From the NCBI RefSeq assembly GCF_037078405.1, contig NZ_JAYMGZ010000004.1:1-64000 (forward strand): DNA of 64,000 nucleotides, in the 5' to 3' direction. The DNA comes from Haloarcula sp. DT43 (GTDB lineage Archaea; Halobacteriota; Halobacteria; Halobacteriales; Haloarculaceae). Position numbers and translations under genes: made by a program. Shown here in pieces: positions 33,171-42,946 of this stretch. The stretch's first letter is position 1; each line of letters opens with the position of its first letter. The notes under the pieces are model-generated. The model saw only the letters and a program-made list of their open reading frames with translations, made no database searches and was not told the DNA's origin.

Positions 33171-33793
33171 GTCCAGTCGATGCGGTACACTTCCGCCGTG
33201 ATGGCCCGGCGGTCCGACTCGTGGAAGTCGAACTGCCGCGGCAGGTCGAACTCCGTCTCGAAGGCGTGGGTCACCTCGCCGCCGTTGTCGGCGGCGAACG
33301 ACTCCACGAACGACCGGCTCCCCTCGTTGTGAATCGAGTAGGAGACGCCCGCGATGGCCGCGGCGGTTTCGAGGAACCGGCGGTCGGCGTGTTCGTTGTC
33401 CGACTGCGCGCCGAACGGTGGATTCATGACGACGGTGGTTTCGCCGACGGGGGGACACAGCGGGGCCGCCGTCGCGTCCGCCCGGACCCACGAGACCGAC
33501 GTGGTCGACCCGACCTTCCGCTCGTTAGCCCGCGCCGTCGACAGCGGCGCGGGGTCGATGTCCAGCCCGACGACCCGGGCCGGCGACCGCAGCGCCGCAC
33601 CCAGCGCCAGCATGCCGGTGCCACAGCCGAGGTCGACGACCGTCCGCCCCTGGATGTCGTCCTGGAGGTCCGCGGTGTGGACGAGATGCGCCGCCAGGTC
33701 CGGCGGTGTCCGGTACTGTTCGAGACTGGCCCGTGGGTTGTCGAACCCGGCGACGACGGCGAGCTGCTGGGCGAGCGCACTCTTTGTCGGCAT
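33167..33793 (-). CDS. METTL5-like N6-adenine RNA methyltransferase
   Basis: A 208-residue class I methyltransferase. TVVDLGCGTGMLALGAAL (SAM loop, 52-69), VGLDIDPAPL (acidic residue after beta 2) and VMNPPFGAQSD (NPPF at 123-126, amino-group methylation) are clear. The N-terminal LEQYRTPPDLAAHLVH is the METTL5/PrmC-like substrate part. The archaeal and eukaryotic METTL5 group methylates an adenine of small-subunit rRNA. The start MPTKSALAQ fits the family length better than an upstream ATG. It converges with the rhomboid gene, their stops overlapping by four bases. Confidence 0.85.
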   Translation of the reverse strand: MPTKSALAQQLAVVAGFDNPRASLEQYRTPPDLAAHLVHTADLQDDIQGRTVVDLGCGTGMLALGAALRSPARVVGLDIDPAPLSTARANERKVGSTTSVSWVRADATAAPLCPPVGETTVVMNPPFGAQSDNEHADRRFLETAAAIAGVSYSIHNEGSRSFVESFAADNGGEVTHAFETEFDLPRQFDFHESDRRAITAEVYRIDWT

Positions 33794-33843
33794 TGCCGGA
33801 GATACGCCCAATTCATTCAAAAACGTTTGGAAATGCCCAGTAG

Positions 33844-35403
33844 TTATGACACCTGGAGTTGGACGTAGAAGGCGGCTCCGCCGAGGTCGCTGTCTTCGAC
33901 CCAGATGTCGCCGCCGTAGCTGTCGACCATCACCGACACGAAGTAGAGTCCGAACCCGGTCCCCTGCGACTGGCTCCCGTACTCGCCCTTCTCGAAGACG
34001 GCTTCGCGCTCGGCGGGCGGTATCCCGGGGCCGTCGTCGGCGACGCGCAGGCGCACCACCGACCCGTCGAGTTCCGTCGTCAGTTCGATTGTCGGGGCCG
34101 GACCGCCGTGTTCGACGGCGTTTGTCAGGATGTTGCCGACCACGTCGTCGAGGAGGTCGTCGGCCACGACGTCGACCCCCCGGTGAACGTCAGTTTCGAC
34201 CGACCCGTTCTCGTCCATCGAGGCTGCCCTGTCCGCCGCTCGCTCGACGACCGGAGCCAGTTCAACTGACGCCGCGTCGGTCAGCCCGTCCTCCGACATC
34301 GTGCTCAGGACGCTCCGGACCTTCCGTGTGAGGTCGACGATGTCCCGGCTCCAGTCCAGAATCGTCTCGGCGTAGGTGGCCCGTGTCCCCTCCAGCGAGT
34401 CCGCGAGCGTCTCCGCGCGGGCCTCGATGACGTTCATCCCGTTGAGGATGTCGTGTCTGAGAACGCTGTTGAAAAACTCCATCTGCTCTTCGCGGCGCTT
34501 GCGGTCCGTTATGTCCGTTCCCTCGACGACGAGCTTCCGGACGGTGCCCTCGGCCGAGACCGGCCTGGCCACGACGGCGGTCGAGATACGCTGGCCGTCG
34601 GCCCCGACGTGTTCCGCCTCGAACCGGACTATCTCACCCCCGGCGGCCCGCTCGACCGCGTCCCGACAGCGGTCCGCGACGGCTTCGTCGTGGGTCCACC
34701 AGGGCGTCTCCCAGAACGGGTCCCCGAAGACCGTTTCCGCCTCGGCGTCGATGAACTCCAGCGCGGTCTCGTTGGCCCTGACGAGGGTCCCGTCCGCGTC
34801 GAGGATACCGATGAACGTCTCCGGAGAGTTGAACGTCGCTTCGAGCAGGCGCTGGCTCCGGTCGCGCGTCCTGACGGTCTGCTCGCGCTCTATCTCTGCC
34901 TCCACCCACCGCGTCAGGTGTTCGAACAGCGTCCGCTGCCAGTCGGTGAGGTCCGCAATCGCCTCGCGGTCGTTGACGAAACACAGCGTCCCGTACTCCG
35001 AGCCGTCGGCCTGCAGCGTCGTCCCGACGTACGCCTCCAGCCCGAACCGCTCGTAGGCGGGGTCTGTCGGCATCGACTCGCTCGCGTCGGCGACGACGTA
35101 GATACCGGCCTCTTCGAGCGTGTGTCTGCAGTACGTCTCCGAAAGCGGTGTCCTGTCCCCCGGCACAATCGCCGCCGACAGACCGCTGCTGGCGACGACT
35201 TCGTGTTCGCCGCCGGAGATGACTGCGATGTGCCCGTTCGGAAACCCCAGGTGCTCCCGACCGACGGCCAGGACCGGTTCGACCCGCTCCCGAAACGACG
35301 ACCCGCCGGCGGCCATCGCTGCAGTCAGGTCCTGCATGGCCGCGAGGTATCGGTCGCGCTCCGCCGAATCGCCGTCTTCGACGTCCTCCGGCCGGTCGTC
35401 CAT
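33844..35403 (-). CDS. GAF-PAS sensor histidine kinase
   Basis: A 519-residue kinase: GAF domain (about 25-175, with GTLCFVNDREAIADL), PAS domain (185-300, with FIGILDADGTLVRANE and a PAC-like EGTDITDRKRR), a haloarchaeal dimerisation/H box (FFNSVLRHDILNGMNVI, His317) and HATPase (NILTNAVEHGG, VADDGPGIPP, GTGFGLYFV). No membrane helix is present, so it is cytoplasmic. Its last 20 codons are nearly identical in DNA to those of the kinase gene downstream of it in the window. The ligand is unknown. Confidence 0.88.
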   Translation of the reverse strand: MDDRPEDVEDGDSAERDRYLAAMQDLTAAMAAGGSSFRERVEPVLAVGREHLGFPNGHIAVISGGEHEVVASSGLSAAIVPGDRTPLSETYCRHTLEEAGIYVVADASESMPTDPAYERFGLEAYVGTTLQADGSEYGTLCFVNDREAIADLTDWQRTLFEHLTRWVEAEIEREQTVRTRDRSQRLLEATFNSPETFIGILDADGTLVRANETALEFIDAEAETVFGDPFWETPWWTHDEAVADRCRDAVERAAGGEIVRFEAEHVGADGQRISTAVVARPVSAEGTVRKLVVEGTDITDRKRREEQMEFFNSVLRHDILNGMNVIEARAETLADSLEGTRATYAETILDWSRDIVDLTRKVRSVLSTMSEDGLTDAASVELAPVVERAADRAASMDENGSVETDVHRGVDVVADDLLDDVVGNILTNAVEHGGPAPTIELTTELDGSVVRLRVADDGPGIPPAEREAVFEKGEYGSQSQGTGFGLYFVSVMVDSYGGDIWVEDSDLGGAAFYVQLQVS

Positions 35404-35491
35404 ATCGACGAGTCTCCCTCGGTGGAATTGAATATTCGCCTCCGGTTCTCAGGAGTTGAAACGCCGTCGGCCGGCGCGAAAGCACCGGCGG

Positions 35492-36565
35492 CTACAGCGA
35501 CGCGTGCGGGAGTTCGACGTAGAAGGCGGCTCCGCCGAGGTCGCTGTCCTCGACCCAGATGTCGCCGCCGTAGCTCCGCACCATCGTGTCCACGAAGTAG
35601 AGACCGAAGCCGGTGCCGCCGGACTCGGAGCCCTTCTCGCCGCGCTCGAAGATGCGGCGGGCCTCGCTGTCCGGGACGCCGTCGCCGTCGTCGGCGATAC
35701 AGACCGTCACGACGCCGTCCTCGACCGCCGTCGTCACGTCGATGGTCACGTCCGGGCCGCCGTGTTCGACCGCGTTGAGAAAGAGGTTCCCGAACACGTC
35801 GTCGAGCAGTTCGTCCGCGATGACTGTGACCGAGTGTGGTTCGACGGTGACGGTACACTCGTCGCTGACCGACTGTGCGCGCTCCGCCGCGGCGGCGAGG
35901 ACGGTCTGTAGCTCCCGGTGTTCGTGGTCCCGCCCACCCTCGTCCGTGACCGTCTCCAGCACCGACCGGACCTTCTCGGTGAGGTCGATGAGGTCGTCGC
36001 TCCACTGGACGATGGTCGATGCGTACTCCCGCTCCTTGCTTTCGAGCTCGCTTTCGAGGAGTTCGCCCCGGGCCCGGATGACGTTCATCCCGTTGAGGAT
36101 GTCGTGTTGCAGGATGCTGTTGAAGAAGTCCATCTGGTCAGTCTGGCGCTGGATGGCGCGTTGCTGGCGGCTCCTGACGACCGCGTACCGGAGCGCCCGG
36201 ACGAGCCGATCGCCGTCCAGGTCCGCCTTCGGCAGGTAGTCCTGTGCCCCGCGGTTGATGGCTTCGATGGCCATCTCCTGGTTCTGCATCCCGGTGAGCA
36301 CGATAATCGGCGCAGCGTCGACCATCTCGGTCGCCCGGTCGAGCGTCGCAAGCCCCGTCGACTCGGGCAGACCGAGGTCCAGCAACACCACGTCGTACGT
36401 CGCCCCGGACCGCTCGGCGACGGGGGCCAGCGACTCGACGTGGGACACGGTCACGTCGTCGACGAAGTGCGCCACGGCCGGCGATTTCAGGTGGTGGTCG
36501 ACGAGGCGGGCGTCCCCGGGGTTGTCCTCGACCAGGAGCACGTCGAGATGAACCGTCTCCGGCAT
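35492..36565 (-). CDS. Receiver-histidine kinase hybrid
   Basis: A 357-residue protein with an N-terminal receiver domain (residues 6-130, phosphoacceptor Asp63 in VVLLDLGLPES, and Thr/Lys switch residues in VLTGMQNQ and YLPKADL). It is followed directly by the H box FFNSILQHDILNGMNVI (His154) and an HATPase domain (NLFLNAVEHGG, IADDGDGVPD, GTGFGLYFV). The receiver-first order implies that phosphorylation by another kinase tunes its own kinase activity. It starts two bases after the stop of the lone receiver gene, so the two are co-transcribed. Confidence 0.88.
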   Translation of the reverse strand: MPETVHLDVLLVEDNPGDARLVDHHLKSPAVAHFVDDVTVSHVESLAPVAERSGATYDVVLLDLGLPESTGLATLDRATEMVDAAPIIVLTGMQNQEMAIEAINRGAQDYLPKADLDGDRLVRALRYAVVRSRQQRAIQRQTDQMDFFNSILQHDILNGMNVIRARGELLESELESKEREYASTIVQWSDDLIDLTEKVRSVLETVTDEGGRDHEHRELQTVLAAAAERAQSVSDECTVTVEPHSVTVIADELLDDVFGNLFLNAVEHGGPDVTIDVTTAVEDGVVTVCIADDGDGVPDSEARRIFERGEKGSESGGTGFGLYFVDTMVRSYGGDIWVEDSDLGGAAFYVELPHASL

Positions 36566-36567
36566 CG

Positions 36568-37014
36568 TTACTTCGGCGGCCGCTTGACGACCGTCAGGAA
36601 GAACTCCTCGACGCTGCTCACGACGTCGACGAACCCGTCGAAGTCCACCGGTTTCGTCAGGTAGGCGTTCGCGTGGAGATTGTACGACTCGACGATGTCT
36701 TCCTCGGCCTCGGAGCTGGTCAACACGACGACCGGAATCCGCCGGAGCGACTCGTCGGTTTTCATCTCTTCGAGGACATCCTGGCCCCCTTTTCGGGGCA
36801 TGTTGAGGTCGAGCAACAGCAGGTCCGGGCGGCTCGCGTCCGCGTACTCGCCCTCCTGCCGGAGGAACTTCAGCGCCTCGACGCCGTCGTTGACCACGTG
36901 GAGGTTGTTCAGCACCTTCCCCTTCTCCAGGGCCTTCTCGGTCAGTTTGACGTCCCCGGGGTTGTCCTCGGCCAGCAGAATCTCGACCGGCCGGCCCTCC
37001 GCGGACTCAGTCAT
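36568..37014 (-). CDS. Single-domain response regulator (Rcp1-like)
   Basis: A 148-residue lone receiver domain. [18 protein letters not shown] gives the acidic pocket, [23 protein letters not shown] the phosphoacceptor Asp69, [13 protein letters not shown] the Thr switch, and [12 protein letters not shown] the Lys. There is no output domain, so it passes phosphate to or modulates the kinases beside it. It overlaps the PAS-GAF kinase gene upstream by eight bases and lies two bases before the hybrid kinase, forming one operon of three signalling genes. Confidence 0.9.
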   Translation of the reverse strand: MTESAEGRPVEILLAEDNPGDVKLTEKALEKGKVLNNLHVVNDGVEALKFLRQEGEYADASRPDLLLLDLNMPRKGGQDVLEEMKTDESLRRIPVVVLTSSEAEEDIVESYNLHANAYLTKPVDFDGFVDVVSSVEEFFLTVVKRPPK

Positions 37015-38938
37015 CGCTCGTCACCTCCGCCACCGCGGGCAAGGTGAACTTGAACGTCGCCCCCTCGTCGGACGGCTCGACCCAGATGCGCCCGCCGTGA
37101 CGCAGGACGATTCGCTGGCAGACCGCCAGGCCGATGCCGGTGCCCGCCGTGTCGTGTGCGCCGGTCCGGTGGAAGATGTCGAACACGTCCTCGCGGTCCG
37201 TCGCCGGAATCCCCGGCCCGTTGTCCGAGACGGTGAACACGACGTCGTCCTCGTCCCGCTCCGCGCGAACCTCGATGCGGGGGTCGATGCCGGCTTCCGC
37301 GGCGTACTGGATGGCGTTTTCCAGGAGGTTCTGGAACACCTGCCCGACCTGGTCCGGGTCGGCCTCGACGGGCGGCAGCGTCCCGGCGGTGACGGTGGCG
37401 TTTGCCTCCTCGATTCGCATCTGCAGGGAATCGAGCGTCCGGTCGAGCACCGCGCCGGGGGCCGTCTCCTCGAAGTCGCTGGCGGTCGTCTCGACCCGCG
37501 AGTACCGGAGCAAGGCGTTGACCATGTCCTGCATCCGGTGGGCACCGTCGACGGCGAAGGCCATGTACTCGGCGGCCTCCTCGTCTAGGTCGTCGCCGTA
37601 CTCGCTGTCCAGCAGGTCGACGTAGCTCGATACCATCCGGAGCGGTTCCTGCAGGTCGTGGGAGGCGATGTAGGCGAACTGCTGGAGCGCCTCGTTTGAC
37701 CGCTCCAGTTCTGCCTGCTTCGCTTTGAGCCGCGTCTCCCGCTCGATACGCTCCAGCGCGGCGGCCGCCGTGCCCGCGAGAATCTCTAGCAGGAACCGCT
37801 CGTCGGTGTCGAACGACGACACTGTCTCCGAGCCGATACACAGCAGCCCCCGGTCGTCGAGCGGGAGGCACAGGAGCGTCCGCATCGGCAGCTCCGGTGC
37901 CGAGGGGTTCGACAGCTCCTGATAGTCCTCGATGACGGTCGGCTCGCCCCCGTGGAAGATATCGTTCTCGGCGCTCTCGGGCCCCATCGCCGGGAGGTCC
38001 GCGGGCGCATCCACGCCGGCGAAGTCGGTCGCCGCTGCCGTCGCGCCGATTGGGTAGAGCGTGTCGTCCTCGTCGTCGTAGGTCCACATCGCGGCGAGTG
38101 GCTGGTCGACGATGCGCTGTGCGATGTGGACGACCGTGTCCGCGGCCGCGGTCTCCGCGCGGCTGTACAGTAGCTCGTTCGTCGCCTCGCTGAGCGCCTC
38201 GACGCGCTCCTCGCGCCGTTTGAGGTCGGTGATGTCCCTGGCGACGCTGACGACCTGCACGAGCCGGCCGCGGTCGTCGAACACCGGCCGATACCACGTC
38301 TCGAAGACGAGGTCGCCGACCGCCTGTGTCACGCGGACCTCCTCGCCGCCGAGGGCTCGCTCGACGGCGTCGATGATGTCCGGGTACTCGCTGTAGGCCT
38401 CGAACACCGACGCCCCTTCGAGTTCGCCGGGCGCTAATTCGAGGCTTTCCAGCCCCTTGCCGGCCGAGTAGGTGAACACGCCGTCCGGGTCGAGCGTGAA
38501 CACGACCACGGGGAGGTTCTCCACGAGGGTCCGGAGCTGTTCGCCCTGCTCGACGTGTTTCTGTTCCCGCTCGCGGATGTCGGTCACGTCGTGGATAAAG
38601 GCCACGACGCGCGTCTCGTCGCCGAGGGTCGCCCGTTCGAGCGTCACTTCGACCAACTGGTCCGTGCCGCCGGGGCCCTCGGTCGTCCACTCGACCTCGG
38701 CCGACCCCGATTCGGCCGCCTCCGTTATCAGTGCGTTCGCGTCCGCGGTGGAGAACCCCGGAGGACTGAACTCGCCGACATGCATCCCGACGATATCCTC
38801 CGGCGCGCACCCGAGCAGTTCGCCCGCGGCCCGGTTGGCGCGGACGACCGTCCCGGTGTCGGCGTCGTGGACCATAATCGGGTCCGGATTCGCCTCGAAA
38901 ACGTCCCGATAGATGACCCCGTCCTCAGTAGAAGCCAT
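37007..38938 (-). CDS. PAS-PAS-GAF sensor histidine kinase
   Basis: A 643-residue cytoplasmic kinase: PAS 1 (about 8-125, [17 protein letters not shown]), PAS 2 (135-240, [16 protein letters not shown]), GAF (245-400, with [16 protein letters not shown]), HisKA ([19 protein letters not shown], His427) and HATPase ([34 protein letters not shown]). This architecture resembles phytochrome-type and bacteriophytochrome partners of Rcp1-like regulators, but no chromophore Cys can be assigned. It heads the three-gene operon with the lone receiver and the hybrid kinase. Confidence 0.9.
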   Translation of the reverse strand: MASTEDGVIYRDVFEANPDPIMVHDADTGTVVRANRAAGELLGCAPEDIVGMHVGEFSPPGFSTADANALITEAAESGSAEVEWTTEGPGGTDQLVEVTLERATLGDETRVVAFIHDVTDIREREQKHVEQGEQLRTLVENLPVVVFTLDPDGVFTYSAGKGLESLELAPGELEGASVFEAYSEYPDIIDAVERALGGEEVRVTQAVGDLVFETWYRPVFDDRGRLVQVVSVARDITDLKRREERVEALSEATNELLYSRAETAAADTVVHIAQRIVDQPLAAMWTYDDEDDTLYPIGATAAATDFAGVDAPADLPAMGPESAENDIFHGGEPTVIEDYQELSNPSAPELPMRTLLCLPLDDRGLLCIGSETVSSFDTDERFLLEILAGTAAAALERIERETRLKAKQAELERSNEALQQFAYIASHDLQEPLRMVSSYVDLLDSEYGDDLDEEAAEYMAFAVDGAHRMQDMVNALLRYSRVETTASDFEETAPGAVLDRTLDSLQMRIEEANATVTAGTLPPVEADPDQVGQVFQNLLENAIQYAAEAGIDPRIEVRAERDEDDVVFTVSDNGPGIPATDREDVFDIFHRTGAHDTAGTGIGLAVCQRIVLRHGGRIWVEPSDEGATFKFTLPAVAEVTSDD

Positions 38939-38999
38939 ACGGGGTTTCGACTGCCGGAGTACAAGACTGTACTCCCGCTGTTCTCAGCAGTGAGAACGG

Positions 39000-40046
39000 C
39001 TACCAGGTGCCGTGGAAGGTGTCGAACTCCAGGGAGTCGAGGGGCTTCTCGCCGATGGCGATTTCGTACTCGCCGGGCGTGAGCATCGGCTTCTTGAACT
39101 GCGGGCCGTCGTCGGTCGTGATGCGCGGACAGCCGGTGTTGACGTAGGCGTCCATCCCGAAGTTCGTCAGGCGGTCCGGGGTCACTTCGTCCATCGTGAT
39201 GAGGTAGGCGTTGTCGTTGTTCTCGACGATTTCCTGGGCCGTGTCCCAGCGGCCCTGCCCGATTTTGGTACAGAAGATGACGCCCCAGGACTCGGCGTCC
39301 ATCGCGCGGTGGACCGCGCCGTAGCGCTGTTTCATGAACTTCTCCGTGTCCGCGACGGTGACGACGTTGTTGACCGGGTCCGCGATGACGACGTGTTTCT
39401 CGGGGTGTTCCATCGCCAGCCCGAGCGGGTGGAACTTCCCGCCGCCGACGTACAGCATCTGGTCGGCGTCCACGTCGGCGCTGGCGTAGTTACAGCCCAG
39501 CACCTGCCCTTCGTGGGTCAGCCGCTCGTCGCCGCGGCGCGTGTGGACCGTGTAGCCCCGGTCTTCGAGCCACTCGCGCATCTCGCCGAACTTGTTCATG
39601 TGCTGGGCCGTCGTCACCAGCCCCACGTCGGGGTCCTCGGCCGGGTCCGCGAGCTGTTCCTCGCGGGCCTGCTCCATGATGGGGAAGACGTCGACGTTCG
39701 AGAACAGCGGCACGTAGATAATCTTGTCCGACTCCTTCATCGGGGAGTGCCCGAAGTGGACGAACACGTCCGTCCGGCGCATCATGTACGTGTCGAGGTC
39801 GCAGGCCCCGTAACAGGGCTGGCCCGAGAGCAGGACGGTCACGTCATCGGGCAGTTCCTCCCGCAGGTCGTCGGCCACGGACGGGCCGCGGCGTTTCAGC
39901 CCTTCGGGGAACTGCAGTCCGACCTTCTCGGCGTCCCGTTCCTCGACGGCCTCGACGATGCGGTCGAGTTCGTAGTCCCACTCGCGGTCGTGTTTGAGCG
40001 ACAGCCCGGTGTTCCGGAGGTCGCCCTCGGTCCGCTCTTGACTCAT
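39000..40046 (-). CDS. dph2: Diphthamide synthase subunit Dph2
   Basis: A 348-residue Dph1/Dph2-family protein that makes the 3-amino-3-carboxypropyl radical from SAM and attaches it to a His of elongation factor 2, the first step of diphthamide synthesis. Cysteines fitting the unusual radical-SAM 4Fe-4S site are in SGQPCYGACDLD (Cys78, Cys82), VLGCNYAS (Cys185) and NTGCPRI (Cys306). Archaea use one gene where eukaryotes use two. The gene is monocistronic here. Confidence 0.93.
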   Translation of the reverse strand: MSQERTEGDLRNTGLSLKHDREWDYELDRIVEAVEERDAEKVGLQFPEGLKRRGPSVADDLREELPDDVTVLLSGQPCYGACDLDTYMMRRTDVFVHFGHSPMKESDKIIYVPLFSNVDVFPIMEQAREEQLADPAEDPDVGLVTTAQHMNKFGEMREWLEDRGYTVHTRRGDERLTHEGQVLGCNYASADVDADQMLYVGGGKFHPLGLAMEHPEKHVVIADPVNNVVTVADTEKFMKQRYGAVHRAMDAESWGVIFCTKIGQGRWDTAQEIVENNDNAYLITMDEVTPDRLTNFGMDAYVNTGCPRITTDDGPQFKKPMLTPGEYEIAIGEKPLDSLEFDTFHGTW

Positions 40047-40230
40047 TGCACCGTTGTATCCGTTCGAGCGGCATAACCCCCGTGTTTCGTCGAGCGACCC
40101 GAACGCCCGAACCGAGCCCGCTTCGTCACAGTTCGCTGCTTCCGGTGGCGACTCGCCCGCCGTCGCCCGGCCCGTATCGGCACAGCGGTCGCTCGCGGCT
40201 GCGTACGGCGATACCGAGAGACGCGGCCGG

Positions 40231-40764
40231 TTAGAGCCGCGACGCCACTATAGGCACGGCGGTCCCGAGCGTCACGACGATGGTCACGAACACGACCCAC
40301 TGGACCAGCACCGAGCGGCTGTCGGTCGCGTCCGTCCAGGCGCTCGACGACCGCTGGATACCGACCGCCAGTGCCACCGCCACCGCGACGAAAGACAGGG
40401 GAATGCCAACCAACAGCGGTACGGGACCGACGCTGGCGCGTATCAAGCCCAGTTCACGGACCGGGATGAACAGAAGCAGGAAGACGACGCCGTAGCCGAC
40501 CCCGAAGACCGCCGACAGGAGGAGGTACCGGAGTCGGAAGGCGACGCGCCACGGCGGCGTCCGGTCGTCGGGCGCGCCTCCGGACGCGAGGAGCAGGAAC
40601 CGGCGCACGTCCGGCAGGACGTACAGGAGCGGCACCGAGAGCACCGACCCGACGACGCCCATCGTGGCGGCTATGCCGAACAGGATTCCGAACGACAGCA
40701 CTGCCAGTATGAGGAGATAGAGGAAGACGGCGAGTATGGCGGCGATACCGTCGAGCAGTTGCAT
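40231..40764 (-). CDS. Four-helix membrane protein, unknown function
   Basis: A 177-residue hydrophobic protein with four likely membrane helices at about 5-30, 33-52, 83-103 and 115-137, and a fifth at about 155-175. The loop between helices carries LPDVRRFLLLASGGAPDDRTPPW. No motif is recognised. Codon use is haloarchaeal. It is divergent from the YlbF-family gene with 118 bases between. The 184 bases to dph2 hold no gene. Confidence 0.65.
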   Translation of the reverse strand: MQLLDGIAAILAVFLYLLILAVLSFGILFGIAATMGVVGSVLSVPLLYVLPDVRRFLLLASGGAPDDRTPPWRVAFRLRYLLLSAVFGVGYGVVFLLLFIPVRELGLIRASVGPVPLLVGIPLSFVAVAVALAVGIQRSSSAWTDATDSRSVLVQWVVFVTIVVTLGTAVPIVASRL

Positions 40765-40882
40765 AGCCTGTCAACTCCGCGAGGGGACTTGAAGCAATGG
40801 GACTGTCGAGTCCCCGGTCTCACCGGTCCGTCGCACACCGGTTTCGGCAGGCCTATACCGCCCGAGTCCATAGCCTGGCGTG

Positions 40883-41281
40883 ATGAGCATCGAGACTGAT
40901 ACCGCCGCTGATATCGACGGTGACCACGTCGAGGCGCTCGCCACGGAGTTCGGCGAAGCGATAGCCGAACTGCCGGTGTACCAGCGATTCAAGGAGACCA
41001 AGGACGCCGTCGAGAACCACGACGAGGCCCAGGCGGCCATCAAGGAGTTCGAGCAGATACGCGAGGAGTTCATGCTCGCCCGCCAGACCGGCAACGCCTC
41101 CCAGGAGGACCTCCGGAAGGTCCAGCAAAAGCAGGAGGAGCTCCACGACATCCCCGTGATGAGCGACTACCTGGAGGCTCAGAACGAACTCGAACTTCGT
41201 CTGCAGGAACTCAACGAAATCGTCTCCGAGGAACTGGCCGTCGACTTCGGCCAGAAGGCCGGCGGCTGCTGCGAGGACTGA
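40883..41281 (+). CDS. YlbF/YmcA family protein
   Basis: A 132-residue helical protein of the YlbF family (EFGEAIAELPVYQRFKETKDAV, HDEAQAAIKEFEQIREEFM, VMSDYLEAQNELELRLQELNEIV). The tail GQKAGGCCED has a CC pair. In Bacillus the family forms the Y-complex with an Fe-S cofactor that affects RNase Y; archaea lack RNase Y, so the role is unknown. The ATG is chosen over an adjacent GTG one codon earlier. Confidence 0.85.
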   Translation: MSIETDTAADIDGDHVEALATEFGEAIAELPVYQRFKETKDAVENHDEAQAAIKEFEQIREEFMLARQTGNASQEDLRKVQQKQEELHDIPVMSDYLEAQNELELRLQELNEIVSEELAVDFGQKAGGCCED

Positions 41282-41358
41282 GCCGTTTTCCGGAGTATCG
41301 CCGGTCGAACGCGCCGGCCCCGACGGTAGTTACCGCCCGGGAGGGACCCGTCGGGTCG

Positions 41359-41808
41359 TCACTCCTCGACTTCGGTCTTTACCACGACCGACGGCCGCTC
41401 GGTCAGCCTGAGCACTTTGTCCGTGATGCTGCCAAGGAGGCTCCGGTACTCCGCCGGCCGGCGCTTGGTCCCGAGGACGAGCACGTCGGCGTCGACCTCG
41501 TCGGCGGCGTCGATGATGGATTCGGCCGGCCGCCCGTGTTTCAGGGTCGTCGTCACCTCGACGCCGGCCGCCTCCGCGTCGGCCCGTATCCGGGCCAGCG
41601 TCTCCTGTCCCGTCTCTTCGAGGCCGTGTTCCGGCCCCTCCGACTCGTCGACGTACTCGTCGCCGCTGTAGGCCGTGTACACGTCTTCGTCGACGACGTA
41701 CACCACGTGGAGGGTCGCGTCGTGGTCTCCTGCGAGGGTAATCGCGTGGGACTCGGCGTTGGTCGATGCCGCTGTGCCGTCGGACGCAAGGAGGATGCTG
41801 TCGTACAT
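41359..41808 (-). CDS. Universal stress protein, UspA family
   Basis: A 149-residue UspA-fold protein. ILLASDGTAASTNAESHAI is the first nucleotide contact, TTLKHGRPAESIIDAADEVDADVLVLGTKRR is the core, and GSITDKVLRLTERPSVVV gives the G(S/T) ATP-binding pattern. It is likely ATP-binding and cytoplasmic. Between residues 40 and 65 is an acidic, Tyr-rich insert (YTAYSGDEYVDESEGPEHG). It is divergent from an MBL-fold hydrolase gene. Confidence 0.9.
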   Translation of the reverse strand: MYDSILLASDGTAASTNAESHAITLAGDHDATLHVVYVVDEDVYTAYSGDEYVDESEGPEHGLEETGQETLARIRADAEAAGVEVTTTLKHGRPAESIIDAADEVDADVLVLGTKRRPAEYRSLLGSITDKVLRLTERPSVVVKTEVEE

Positions 41809-41940
41809 ACAGGTGACGTTTCACACAGCTAGGAAATAAACTGAGGCCCCGGTTCTCAGACGCCGAGAGTCGGCCGGCGTCTCACACTGCCGACCGGCGT
41901 CTTCGAAACACCTTAGCGACCGGGCGTAGCATCTCCGGAC

Positions 41941-42774
41941 ATGACAGTCGAATCCGACTGGGCGGACTGGCTCCTCCGCGACGTGGAGTCGGCGACCCCC
42001 GACGGACTGGCGCTGTGGTACCTGGGTTGTAACGGCTTCGTGTTGAAATCGAGCGGCGGCACGACCGTCTTCGTCGACCCGTATCTCGGCATCGGCGACC
42101 CACCACGGACCGTGCGGATGGTGCCGGTGCCGTTCAACCCCGAGGACGTCACCGAGTGCGACGCGGTCCTGGGCACCCACGAACACACGGACCACGTCCA
42201 CGGGCCGTCCCAGGCCCCGATTCTCGCCGGGACGGGCGCGGACTACTACACGACCGACAGCGGCCACGACGTCGTCCGGGAGGAGGCGTGGCTGGAGAAC
42301 TACGCCGTCACCGACGACCAGCTCCACGAGGTCTCGGAGGGGGACACGCTCGACATCGGCGACCTGACGGTCCACGTCGAGCCGGCCAACGACCCCGACG
42401 CCGACCACCCCGTGTCGTACGTGTTCGAGCACGACTCGGGCACGTTCTTCCACGGCGGCGACGCCCGCCCCGGCGAGTTCGAATCCGTCGGGGAACGGTA
42501 CGACATCGACGTCGGCGTCCTCGCGTTCGGGACGGTCGGGAACATCGACGACAAGGAGACCGGCGAGCCCGTGCGGACGAAGTGGTACAACGACGAGAAC
42601 ATGATAATCGAGGCCGCCAACGAACTGCAACTGGACACGCTCGTCCCGACCCACTGGGACATGTGGAAGGGGATGACGACCGAGCCGACCGTGTTGCACA
42701 ACCACGCCAGCAGTTTCGACTATCCGTCGACGCTCTCAATCGTTGAAATCGGCGACCGATTCGACCTGGCCTGA
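41941..42774 (+). CDS. MBL-fold metallohydrolase (UlaG-like)
   Basis: A 277-residue metallo-beta-lactamase-fold protein. The metal motif is GTHEHTDHVHG (His80, His82, Asp84, His85), with HGGDARPGEF as a later metal ligand region and PTHWDMWKG close to the C-terminus. Its pattern is nearest to UlaG-type L-ascorbate 6-phosphate lactonase relatives, which act as lactonases or phosphodiesterases on small molecules. The 130 bases before it are a promoter region shared with uspA. Substrate is unknown. Confidence 0.85.
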   Translation: MTVESDWADWLLRDVESATPDGLALWYLGCNGFVLKSSGGTTVFVDPYLGIGDPPRTVRMVPVPFNPEDVTECDAVLGTHEHTDHVHGPSQAPILAGTGADYYTTDSGHDVVREEAWLENYAVTDDQLHEVSEGDTLDIGDLTVHVEPANDPDADHPVSYVFEHDSGTFFHGGDARPGEFESVGERYDIDVGVLAFGTVGNIDDKETGEPVRTKWYNDENMIIEAANELQLDTLVPTHWDMWKGMTTEPTVLHNHASSFDYPSTLSIVEIGDRFDLA

Positions 42775-42915
42775 GAGCGGTCCGCGACCGCCACGCAGGC
42801 GAACCCGCCGCCATGCCCGGTTTACGACCTGTCCGCATTACTGAGCTATTTCCCGCTCAGTTATATTAACCGGCGTCGGGAAGAAAAAAGACGTAAATGT
42901 TGGTCGGGTACGTAC

Positions 42916-42924
42916 CTTTAATAC
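42916..42924 (+). promoter_or_regulatory. TATA box of the coiled-coil protein gene
   Basis: CTTTAATAC lies about 27 bases before the ATG at 42947. The stretch 42775-42946 is otherwise AT-rich with a second TATA-like TTATATTAA near 42860 and no gene. Confidence 0.6.
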
Positions 42925-42946
42925 TATTGCTGAAACCATACTGACC

